32,951 nucleotides of DNA. It comes from Acanthaster planci (lineage: Eukaryota; Echinodermata; Asteroidea; Valvatida; Acanthasteridae). The stretch is from contig NW_019091397.1 in assembly GCF_001949145.1 (NCBI RefSeq), positions 379,258 through 412,208 on the forward strand, read 5' to 3'. Below are positions 22,224-29,744 of the stretch, piece by piece. A program made the translations under genes and the position numbers. The notes under the pieces were generated by a model. That model did no database searches. It saw only the letters and a program-made list of their open reading frames with translations, and was not told the DNA's origin. The stretch's first letter is position 1. Every line of letters begins with the position of its first letter.

Positions 22224-22553
22224 TTAACCACTACCAGCCAGGGACTCCGAAATCGGAGCCGTATGGTTTATATGCGTGGCTGGGGTCTCCGAACTNNNNN
22301 NNNNNNNNNNNNNNNNNNNNNNNNNNNNNNNNNNNNNNNNNNNNNNNNNNNNNNNNNNNNNNNNNNNNNNNNNNNNNNNNNNNNNNNNNNNNNNNNNNNN
22401 NNNNNNNNNNNNNATTTTTCACTCGCAAAAGTGGTGATAATCCAGTGTTATTTTGAAACCGTATACCAGGGTTTGGGGCAAAACGGAAAAAATGATAGTC
22501 ATGCCGGCCCAGCATCATCAACATTGAAAAATACCCCGGCACGAAGTGGTTAA
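22224..22553 (+). mobile_element. TTAA-flanked piggyBac-like MITE nested in the protease; contains the N gap
   Basis: Left TTAA is at 22224-22227 and right TTAA at 22550-22553. The left end reads CCACTACCAGCC, the right end GGCACGAAGTGG, so TTAACCACT faces AGTGGTTAA. A subterminal hairpin (CTCCGA, two A, TCGGAG) lies at 22245-22258. Bases 22296-22413 are Ns, a placeholder whose true length is unknown. The right portion matches the end of the 31253-31839 copy. It is non-coding, so it would depend on a transposase made elsewhere. Confidence 0.88.
22296..22413. other. Assembly gap of 118 Ns
   Basis: The run of Ns lies inside a MITE that has further copies nearby, which is a likely reason for the assembly break. 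Real length is not known from the sequence. Confidence 0.99.
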
Positions 22554-22761
22554 GGCGACGTTAGTACCAGCCAAGTGTTGTATGCCAGGTAGACATGTCA
22601 CACTCCGTGGAGTAGGAGGACAAGTGATTGCACCTTTGGCCTTAGTAGACCTGAAATGTGCAATAGTTTCAGGAAAAGTAGTTGCAGCTCTTGATGGGCT
22701 GGAGAGAGATGTCTTGTTAGGACATGATCTCGATGAAAGGTGTGGAGAAATCCTAGCTTAA
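22554..22761 (+). pseudogene. Aspartic protease, C-terminal part
   Basis: The frame shows VTLRGVGGQVIAPLALVDL, a flap-like Gly-rich block, and ends with RDVLLGHDL (about 22705-22731), the hydrophobic (I/L)LG.D(L/F) motif that closes retropepsins. It is in the same frame as the part before the MITE if one TTAA copy is counted, so the insertion alone interrupts the domain. A stop at 22759-22761 precedes the integrase frame. Confidence 0.75.
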
Positions 22762-24043
22762 GGAATGTGTGTTTTGACCACAGCACAGGCTCAGACAGAG
22801 TTAGAAGATTATGTGGCAGAAGAATATGAATTAATTGTCCAGTGAGATTGAAGTACAACAGATTGCTGGCGAAGTATACAGTACAGATAGTAATGATGTA
22901 GGTGATGTACAGGTACATGTAAATGAACTGGGTATGCATAGATCATCTTCAAGTGCAAATAGTAAGAGTAAAACCTTGAATGGCGATGTAAACACATCAA
23001 CAGTTGAGTACAAAGATGATGAAACCTTAAAAAACTCTCTCCAGTTTGGCAGAACGGTCTCAATCAACTTGCAACACAGTGATGAGAGTTTGCAAGGCAT
23101 TAGGGACAGGCTAGTTCCTATGAGTGAGGTGGACAAACACAGGGTGTGCTTTTATGATGGGGATGGATTGATCATGCGCAAATGGGAGAGGAAATCTGAT
23201 CCAAGTGATATTGTGCATCAGATAGTGCTTCCCCACAAGTGTAGGCTAGAAGTACTTCAGCTGGCACATGATGCTATTCTAGCAGGCAATTTGGGGGTAT
23301 CCAAAACCAAAGATAGGGTACTCTCACATTTTTACTGGCCAGGTATATTCAAACAAGTTGCCGACTACTGTCACAGCTGTCAAGTTTGCCAATTCACTGA
23401 CGAGACAAAAAGTCCTTGTAAACACCCACTGTGCAATCTGCCTATCATTCAGAATCTATTCAAGATGACAGGAACTGACATTGTGGGTCCTTTCCCAAGA
23501 TCCATAAAAAGGAATGGGTACCTGTTGACAATTTCAGATTATGCGACACGATATCCCGAGGCTATCCCTTTACCAAATATTCGCGCTGACACAGTAGCAA
23601 ATGCCCTGATCCAAGTATTTTCAAGAGTGGGATTGCCAAAGGCAATTGTGCATGACCAAGGTACAAACTTCATGTCTCAGATCATGAAAAATATGTGCAA
23701 GAGTCTAGGGATACGACAAATCCCCACAACACCGTACCATCCACAAATCAATGGTTTGACTGAACGCTTTCATGGTACGTTAAAGAACATGATCAAAACC
23801 CTAGATGACAAACAAATGAAAAGACGGGATGAATACATTCCCCCTTTTCTGCTTGCATACAGAGAAGTACCTAGTCAGGCTACTGGGTACTCCCCATTTG
23901 AGTTGTTATATGGGAGAAAAGTGAGGGGTCCATTGACTTTGATTACAGAGCAGTGGACAACAGATGATGACCCATCCACAGATGTAGTTCAGTACAAGCA
24001 CAAGATGAACAAGTTGATGGCCAAAGCCACAGAAAATGTTTAA
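22762..24043 (+). pseudogene. Integrase (HHCC and DD35E core) of the Gmr1-like element
   Basis: The open frame of 402 codons begins with a Met at 22835. The first about 95 residues are a Ser/Asp-rich linker from protease. The zinc-binding module has His145, then Asn152 where the second His is expected (AGNLG for AGHLG), then Cys182 and Cys185. FYWPGIFKQVADYC lies between. The core has Asp215 (GTDIVGP), Asp274 (HDQGTNF) and Glu310 (GLTERFHGTLK), with 35 residues between the last two, an intact DD35E triad. It would join element cDNA to host DNA in the nucleus. The frame stops at 24041-24043 next to a nine-A run. Loss of one zinc ligand would probably impair function. Confidence 0.9.
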
Positions 24044-24277
24044 AAAAAAAGTCGAAGTAAAATGAAGGAATAATATGACAAGAATGCTTCCCCAAGGATA
24101 TTTTAACCGGGGGATAAAGTGCTATTCTTCCTACCGATGGGAAAATCCAAGCTTGAGAGCAAATGGCAGGGTCCATTCATGATTTTGAGGAGAGTTAATG
24201 AGACAAATTACAAAGTCAAACTGCCTAACAAACGCAAGTTTGAACGAATCATCCATGTAAATATGATGAAGCTGTGA
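24044..24277 (+). pseudogene. Integrase C-terminal GPY/F module (stops present)
   Basis: Past the stop the translation continues with YDKNA, PGDKVLF, SKWQGPFMILRRV (Trp-Gln-Gly-Pro-Phe at 24164-24178), NYKVKLPNKRK and IIHVNMMKL. This is the GPY/F region that follows the catalytic core in many gypsy integrases. No chromodomain is seen after it. Two or more stops lie in frame between the core and this module. Confidence 0.75.
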
Positions 24278-24898
24278 TAAAGATCATGAGAAACGAATTT
24301 TTCTTTGTTCGTAACAATGATGTAATCCAGCAAAAGGATGATATAGACGGAAGTATGGATATAGGGTTGAGTTACTATCAAACCCAGACATGGCAAGATG
24401 TGTCTATTGCTGATTCATTGACACCTACCCAAAGAGAAGAAGTGTTATCTTTACTTAAGTCGTAAAGGGCCACACCCGACAAGACACAGAGTGTATCATA
24501 CTCCATATGCACTCAAAGATAAAGTTCAAAATGAACTTCAGAGTATGCTAGATATGGGAATAATTGAACCAATTTCTAGTTCTTACGCATCACCAATTAT
24601 TGCTTTACGAAAAACTGATAAGCAGATTCGAGTAGTCACAGATTTTAGGTCGCTGAACAAAGTTACGGAATTTGATCCTTATGAAATGCCTAGAATTGAC
24701 GAAATTCTGGAGGATGTAACGAGTGCAAAATTCATATCTACTATCAACTTGACAAAGGCCTTCTATCAGGTTCCATTGGATGAAAAGCAAAAGAGAAATC
24801 ATCCTTTGTGACACCTTTTGGTCAATTTTGTCACAATGTGTTGCCATTTGGTATGCAGAACGGTAGTAGTACATTTCAAAGATTGATGGATACAGTTC
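24278..24898 (+). pseudogene. Reverse transcriptase, first half, Gmr1-like element
   Basis: A leader (LTPTQREEVLSLLKS, then a stop) precedes PYALKDKVQNELQSMLD, GIIEPISSSYASPIIALRK, VVTDFRSLNKVT and MPRIDEILEDV. Motif A reads STINLTKAFYQVPL; the family has Asp where Asn86 (24746-24748) stands, so a catalytic metal ligand is lost. A frameshift near 24800 moves the chain to another frame, which continues with VTPFGQF, VLPFGMQN and TFQRLMDTVLAGC to about 24905. This lies downstream of integrase, the reverse of the usual gypsy order. Confidence 0.88.
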
Positions 24899-25720
24899 TT
24901 GCTGGTTGCAAAGGCATACATCAATGACATCAGTGTTTACAATCACACATGGAAGGAGCATATGTTCCATTTAAGAGAAGTGTTGCGCAGATTAGCAGAA
25001 GCAGGCTTAACAGCTATACCACTCAAATGTAAAATGGCTTGTCCAAAGGTTTTATCTTTGGGTCATATCATTGGTGGTGGTGTCATACAGCCACTAACAA
25101 ATAAGATAGAAGCAGTAGTAAATTTTCCCAGGCCTGCGACCAAAACACAGGTCAGAGCATTTCTGGGCCTATCAGAGTACTACAGGAAATTTGTACCACA
25201 CTATGCTACACTAGCAGTTCCATTGGTGGAACTCACCAAAAAGAGTGCCCCCAACACAATTGAGTGGAACAACAGATGTGAGCGAGATTTTGTTACCTTG
25301 AAAGAAAAGTTAACAAACCCGCCAGTCTTACATGCACCAGATTTCTCCAAGAGGTTCATTCTACATACAGATGCCTCTAATTTTGGACTTGGTGCTGTTC
25401 TCGCTCAACAAGATGAGGATGGCGATGAACATCCAATTGCGTATCTCAGTAGAATGATGCTGGCACGTGAACAAAAATACTCTGTGCATGAAGAGGAATG
25501 TCTGGCTGTTATCTGGGCCATTACCAAATTCAAGAACTATCTCTATAGTCGTGTGGTCATCGTGCTTCCTGATCACAGAGCTTTGCAATGGCTAGACAAG
25601 AGCAAAACTAGTAACAATCAGTTACTAAGATTGGCCATGATGCTACAGGAATATTCCTTTACGGTCCATAACAGAAAAGGAAGTGCCAATGCAAATGCTG
25701 ATGGCCTTAGCAGGGCATAA
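24899..25720 (+). pseudogene. Reverse transcriptase C-terminus and RNase H, Gmr1-like element
   Basis: The frame opens with AYINDISVY, motif C, where YIDD is expected; Asn (24923-24925) replaces the first Asp. Then come HLREVLRRLAEAGLT, LGHIIGG, FLGLSEYYRKFVPHYA and the connection. RNase H begins with FILHTDASNFGLGAVLAQ (Asp158), has EEECLAV (Glu at 198-200), LPDHRALQWL (Asp225) and ANADGLSRA (Asp268), so its acidic residues look complete. It would remove the RNA strand from the hybrid during cDNA synthesis. The stop at 25718-25720 ends pol. The Met start is arbitrary, since this frame is joined to the previous one by a frameshift. Confidence 0.9.
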
Positions 25721-26093
25721 AAACTGCCGTGAAAAGATTTAGTTTACAAATTACTTACAAGGACTGCACAGAAAAAGTAGCAAATTTCTGTGTGTATACT
25801 ATTTTCTCGTAAACTGCATTTTCAGAATTAAGTTTGTTTACTATAGCTTTAGAAAACCTGCGATAATAATAACTTTTTTCTGTAATTTTATGTTTTTACG
25901 CTGTGTCACTCCATTTTTTTATCTTTGATTAAGGGATGAACATGTATATGTATCTCATATTTGTCAGAGTGAGTGACAAACAATTTTCAAGTTCTCATAT
26001 ATTTTGTATTTGCATTTGCCCACATCCCACAGCACCTTCGAGCATATGGAGGAGATGGCTGCAAGGATTGCCTAGAACCCTTAGGGAACATTT
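25721..26093 (+). other. 3' untranslated region of the Gmr1-like element
   Basis: This AT-rich non-coding stretch between the pol stop and the nested MITE holds no recognised gene. Long T runs are common in it. Confidence 0.5.
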
Positions 26094-26240
26094 CATAATT
26101 ACAGAAGGCGGTATTTACTGCGGTACTGCTATATTTATGCGGTACCAGCATTAAGCTCTTTTGGGTAACTAGTGCGGTGCCGCTAAAAAAAACAGCGGTA
26201 CCGCAGTAAATACCGCCTTCAACAATTATGAAACGCTCCC
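26094..26240. mobile_element. Foldback MITE with TTA target duplication (Harbinger-like)
   Basis: TTA stands at 26091-26093 and again at 26241-26243. The left end GGGAACATTTCATAATT pairs with the right end AATTATGAAACGCTCCC. The arms continue with GAAGGCGGTATTTACTGCGG on the left and its near-exact complement on the right, then GGTACCGC-type blocks, so nearly the whole 147 bp can fold back on itself. TTA duplications and GGG ends fit PIF/Harbinger elements. It is nested in the 3' region of the Gmr1-like element and so is younger than it. Confidence 0.85.
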
Positions 26241-26386
26241 TTACAGATGTGATAAACATTTTGAAACTGACTTTTGGACAATGAATATGTTTTTAGCTGT
26301 TCATGATTTTCCTGATTGTAACATCTGGATAGATGGTTTATGAATGAATACACTTTAATGTCGGCAAGACTGACACAGTCTTTTTT

Positions 26387-26399
26387 ACGGGAGGGGGCG
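26387..26399 (+). promoter_or_regulatory. Polypurine tract before the right LTR
   Basis: ACGGGAGGGGGCG lies directly before the TG that starts the right LTR at 26400. A purine-rich primer for plus-strand DNA synthesis is expected at exactly this place in a retrotransposon. The last CG is not purine-pure, so the exact edge is uncertain. Confidence 0.7.
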
Positions 26400-26700
26400 T
26401 GTCATGAAGCAATTCTGAGTAAAGAACCACAAGTATGTAGGGGAAGGTCGTGGTCAATTAAGGCGGAAACTGGGCTCATGAGAAGGTTGTAAAAATGAAA
26501 TCTAAGGGACTGGAAGTGGTCGGGCTGACCACACTATATCCTGGACTGACCACACTAACCTTCTGGAAGTGCACAGATATTTTCTTAGAAATTAGATGGG
26601 AATAAGATGGGTTATAAAGAGGAGGAGAGAGAGGGGAAGAGGATCTTCGAGATTTTGACTCACTATGTATCACATCTGCTAGCACTACTGTAAAAATAAA
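26400..26700 (+). repeat. Right LTR of the Gmr1-like element (end uncertain)
   Basis: It begins TGTCATGAAGCAATTCTGAG and matches 21253-21335. Farther in it has a TATA box (TATAAAG at 26613-26619) and an AATAAA signal at 26695-26700, in the order promoter then polyadenylation signal expected of an LTR. Because the left copy is truncated, the LTR end and the U5 part cannot be fixed by comparison; it may extend past 26700. A duplicated GGACTGACCACACTA-like block (GGGCTGACCACACTA then GGACTGACCACACTA, near 26521-26557) lies in U3. Confidence 0.7.
26613..26619 (+). promoter_or_regulatory. TATA box in the right LTR
   Basis: TATAAAG lies about 80 bp before an AATAAA signal, in the expected place for the U3 promoter of the LTR. 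Activity is inferred. Confidence 0.5.
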
Positions 26701-27378
26701 TAAGTAAACATGTAGATTAGCAGAAGAGCATGACCGTGTGAGTATGTCAGAAGTACACCGGTTTCGTCATCAAGAAGATGAAACTACATTACAGACGGCA
26801 TTAAAAAAAATCATGCTTCAGTATCAGTTTCCTTCGCCGCGGTTGCTAAGAAGTGTCAAGTAACAAGTCCAGTGCGCGCGTGGCCAGTATGAGTACATCA
26901 ATACCAGTAACCCCTCTAGCGCTACACGCATGCACTCCGTCCATTTTGGTGATCACCCTATTGAACGTAGTATGGTTCCCTGCCCAAAGATTCCCAGACG
27001 ATTATTGATAATGATTCATTGGGTAGTCAGAATCATCGGGTCTGGTATCCAGACTATATTGAACGAATTTAACCAATGTGCATGTGTGGATGAGTGTATG
27101 TTTTCTGTACCGTAACTGTATCACATACATGTACTATGACATGTACGTACGCGTACTGCACTATCGAGTCACGATGTGATATGCAACTTTGCAAGTGGCT
27201 TGCCGTCCTTGCTTCGTCCTGAGGGGTACATGATCAATTATTGAATTTGCAGGATAATAATCGAGAACGAATTTGCTGGAATCAAACATGGAGGTAGAAA
27301 TAAAGCAGGGTAAATCAAAGCCATTAAATTAGTGCTAGGAATCATATAAATGTACATAGGCAATACATGTGTACGTGT
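26701..27378. other. Intronic DNA between the LTR and a pogo-like terminus
   Basis: This may include the end of the LTR. No gene is recognised. A GC-richer patch lies near 26835-26930. Confidence 0.4.
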
Positions 27379-27474
27379 AAGTCGGCAAAATGACAATTTA
27401 CAGCACAAGCCAACATTCGCGTAAGTCATCATAATTTCTTGAGTCCCGAGAGTGCCAACTTAGAGTTTACTGTA
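27379..27474 (-). mobile_element. Terminus of a Tc1/pogo-like DNA element
   Basis: Read on the minus strand from 27474, the sequence is TA, then CAGTAAACTCTAAGTTGGCA, CTCTCGGGACTC and GACTTACGCG. A TA target site followed by CAGT, a variable block and a CTCGGGAC-type block is the pattern of pogo/Tigger ends. The second terminus was not found. It may be a solo end. Confidence 0.4.
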
Positions 27475-27812
27475 TAAAGTTGTGGACAAAAGTGTGATAA
27501 GAAAAATTCATTGCAGCTACACTTTTATATTGTTAGATACATGTACATGTACATATATTTTGAAAAAATGAACAAAAATGAAAATATGGTAGGAGGTAGA
27601 AAAAACATGAATTGCATTTGCAGTATAAATATCATTAATACATTTACTTCTCTTTTATTAATTACCCTTTAGCTTATAATTTGGCTACAATTTTATGCTT
27701 ACAAAGGAGACAAATGAAAATATTCTTCTTCTTTTGATTCGAAGTAGCAAATACAGGCACACAACTGTACTAATTCTAATGCCTTCTAATGTAGAACTAC
27801 ACCGGTGCTTAC
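27475..27812. other. Intronic DNA at the donor side of the 27.8 kb exon
   Basis: No gene is recognised. ACATGTACATGTACAT lies near 27539-27554. Confidence 0.5.
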
Positions 27813-27903
27813 TAGCAAAACTATAGGAGAATTCCTCGTCACTGTCATAATCTAGCCGGGAGTAGGTGCAGGTAGGCGAGTCCTCCCTTGATGGGTAACC
27901 AAC
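27813..27903 (-). CDS. xpo5: Exportin-5 internal exon (first of three seen)
   Basis: This exon has 91 nt: 30 codons and one base. The run DSPTCTYSRLDYDSDEEF resembles DSPSCEYSRFDFDSDEDF of human XPO5 (recalled, not searched), with VGYPSRE before it like MGFPSKT. This acidic conserved stretch is the most telling match of the three. The acceptor on the minus strand is TTCTCCATAG ending at 27904, in phase 0. The donor is GTAAGC at 27812-27807, leaving one base (A) that completes Ile with TT of the 17.6 kb exon. Exportin-5 is a HEAT-repeat receptor that exports pre-miRNA with RanGTP. Upstream exons were not found in the rest of the window. Confidence 0.87.
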
Positions 27904-28459
27904 CTATGGAGAATAACAAGAATAGAATATAAAGAAAAAAGAGAACTGTTGTCTATTGAGGCATGGGACATGGCATTTTTTTCACCTTTGAAGGCAGACA
28001 AGGGTGCCTTGCCACCTCGAATGCTTCCCTATGCCAAATATTTCAACATCAAAAGGTGTATTATTTTGTATTCTACAAAAAAAGAATAAAAGGTTAGGAA
28101 AGTAAACTGCACAAAATAAATTAAATCATAACAGTATGTATACCCTTTGACAACAGCATGAGATGGGAAATCTGTAATGCCATTGCAGTGCATGTACACC
28201 CAGCACACATTATATTTGAGGAACATGAATTATCGGCATAGTTGTTTAAATGTAAATGTGACTGTTCCAAACATACAACATAACAGTAGAAAAGACATTA
28301 GAATGGTTACCATATAAAAGAGCCTGAATATGCCCTGTCAATTGTTCAGTGGATCACCGATCAATACAAGTCATGAATTATTCATGCAACCCAGAGCACC
28401 ACAGCTGTATTCTTTGTATCTTATCACTTTTCATTTTGTTATTCTGTTTAAAATATAAA
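27904..28459. other. Intronic DNA upstream of the 27.8 kb exon
   Basis: No gene is recognised. The exon that should precede the 27.8 kb one, ending in phase 0, was sought on the minus strand and not seen here or up to the window end. Confidence 0.45.
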
Positions 28460-28520
28460 TACAGTCGCCTACCGTTATTACGAAATCCGCGGGACCACGG
28501 TCATTGTATCCAAAATTCAT
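28460..28520 (+). mobile_element. Terminus of a pogo/Tigger-like DNA element
   Basis: TA (28460-28461) is followed by CAGTCGCCTACCGTTATTAC, then GAAATCCGCGGGACCACGG. This is the typical form of pogo/Tigger ends: TA target, CAGT, four bases, a C-rich and TTATTACGA block, then CGGGACC. The matching other end was not found within the window. Confidence 0.5.
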
Positions 28521-28589
28521 TGTAAGTGGAACGTAGTGCAATGACTTCGGTGCATTGTTGTACAATGCCATGTACAATGCATACGGACG

Positions 28590-28617
28590 TGTATGCATAT
28601 ACATGTATATGCATACA
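28590..28617. repeat. Perfect 28-bp palindrome
   Basis: The sequence is its own reverse complement, centred between 28603 and 28604 on ACATGT, with outer arms TGTATGCATAT and ATATGCATACA. It sits in a region rich in TGCAT and TACAAT blocks (28540-28625). Confidence 0.9.
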
Positions 28618-29250
28618 TGTGAATGCGTGGTTGATGTTATATCAAAAAGATCTCTCGGTTATAATTAATCAAATATATTGTGATGTGTTTAGAATAATAA
28701 AATTCACTGTCATGTGAAAACATGTTTAATGTGCACGTGAGATTAAACAAAGCAAATACATGTGAAAACATCAACCAGGGATTTTTAAAAAGCTTTAAAT
28801 TGCGATGGATGACAACGAAGCTAAACGGAATACACATGTAGGCCTGTGTGAACATGCAAGAATGTGAAGACTTATCATCTGGAGCCCCCATCCATAGTCT
28901 TCCCAACACAAGTCATGTTAGATTATCATGGTTGAAACTGATTGTAAATTACCAAGTAACTCTTTCAGGGTATATGTGACCTCCAGAATAGTAAATTGTT
29001 CATTTTATCCTCTCATTGTTTCTTGATGTCAGGTTTATTCATCACAATTGTGAATACTTACGTTGTTGGTGAAACAGTCCCAAAACAGCCCTGTGTTTGT
29101 ACTTGTTACAAACACTTCTATCTAGTTTCATATTTCGTTTTTCAAAAGTCTTCAAAAATTCTTTTTTTTTTTCCTGAACACGTAAACCCTATAGAATGAC
29201 TGTCTTGTGGCGAGTCTAGCCCAAAAAGCAACCTCCATTGACCTTCAATT
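28618..29250. other. Intronic or flanking DNA, no gene recognised
   Basis: Nothing coding is recognised. The end of the piggyBac remnant may extend down to about 29200, but similarity fades. Confidence 0.4.
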
Positions 29251-29640
29251 TTACAGCCAAAGTACCCTGCGGTGTTCCTGGTGCTCTGACACAACATCAT
29301 CTTGATACATCTTGATGCCGAAGCAGGCCCTCTTTCTTGGGTTGTAAGTAGCAAAGTGCAGACGCCCGTAGAATGTCAGCAGGGAGTTGTCGACGGAAAT
29401 GTCCCGTTGAGGAATGTAGACAGTGGCAAACTTCTGAACAAGATGGTCAACGACTGGGCGCACTTTGAAGAGGTGGTCAGTGCAGTCGTCCACCAGGGAC
29501 TGCAGGATGGCAAGGAAGCAGTCTCAGGGTATGACGGAACAGAACGGGCTTATCTTCAGTAATGGGTTGGTCGACCAGTAGCTAGCTATGAAGGGTGGGG
29601 TGCTTTGTGATGCCCGTCATATGCAACATATGTATATGTA
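29251..29640 (-). pseudogene. piggyBac transposase remnant
   Basis: Minus-strand reading gives fragments of a piggyBac-type transposase core: MTGITKHPTLH (a match to the MG..R.P.I..YWS lead-in), YWSTNPLL, LAILQSL, then HLFKVRPVVDHLVQKF, VYIPQRDISVDNSLL and GRLHFATYNPRKRACFGIK. The Asp of ISVD (codon at 29391-29389) is where the first catalytic Asp of the DDD triad is expected. The remaining catalytic part is not visible below 29251. Frameshifts near 29590 and stops show that it is dead. No TTAA termini were found around it. It is the only transposase of this superfamily in the window, while five TTAA MITE copies are present; a link is possible but unproven. Confidence 0.8.
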
Positions 29641-29744
29641 TTGTGGAAATCCGGCCCAGAAGCTGAGGCAGTTGATGCACTCTCCATAAGCAGGGGTCTC
29701 TGTATTTTTATGCCTTCCCCGTCTGCCTAATTGGAAAATGCTTA

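Larger units (their letters stand above)
21253..26700 (+). mobile_element. Gmr1-like Ty3/gypsy retrotransposon with integrase upstream of RT
   Basis: Domain order on the plus strand is SCAN-like capsid and CCHC gag, aspartic protease, integrase with HHCC, DD35E and GPY/F module, reverse transcriptase, RNase H, polypurine tract, LTR. Most Ty3/gypsy elements place integrase last. Integrase before RT is the mark of the Gmr1 group, and SCAN-like capsids belong to the same group (established knowledge). The element has a truncated left LTR, stops between domains, catalytic substitutions in RT, a nested TTAA MITE in protease and a TTA-flanked MITE in the 3' region. It lies antisense within an exportin-5 intron. 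The right border is approximate because the LTR end is uncertain. Confidence 0.88.

Noticed and set aside
22835-23136. Minus-strand open frames over the integrase start
   Set aside because: They are shadows of the integrase linker.
27379-27386. GTAAGTCGG shared with the flank of the left LTR (21244-21252), taken as a target-site duplication
   Set aside because: Nine bases is longer than the 4-6 bp of Ty3/gypsy duplications, the position does not follow a CA end, and the AAGTCGG motif also occurs elsewhere near the left flank.
29142-29354. Minus-strand frame of 70 codons as a separate gene
   Set aside because: It overlaps the piggyBac remnant in another frame and is best seen as the same decayed gene or chance.
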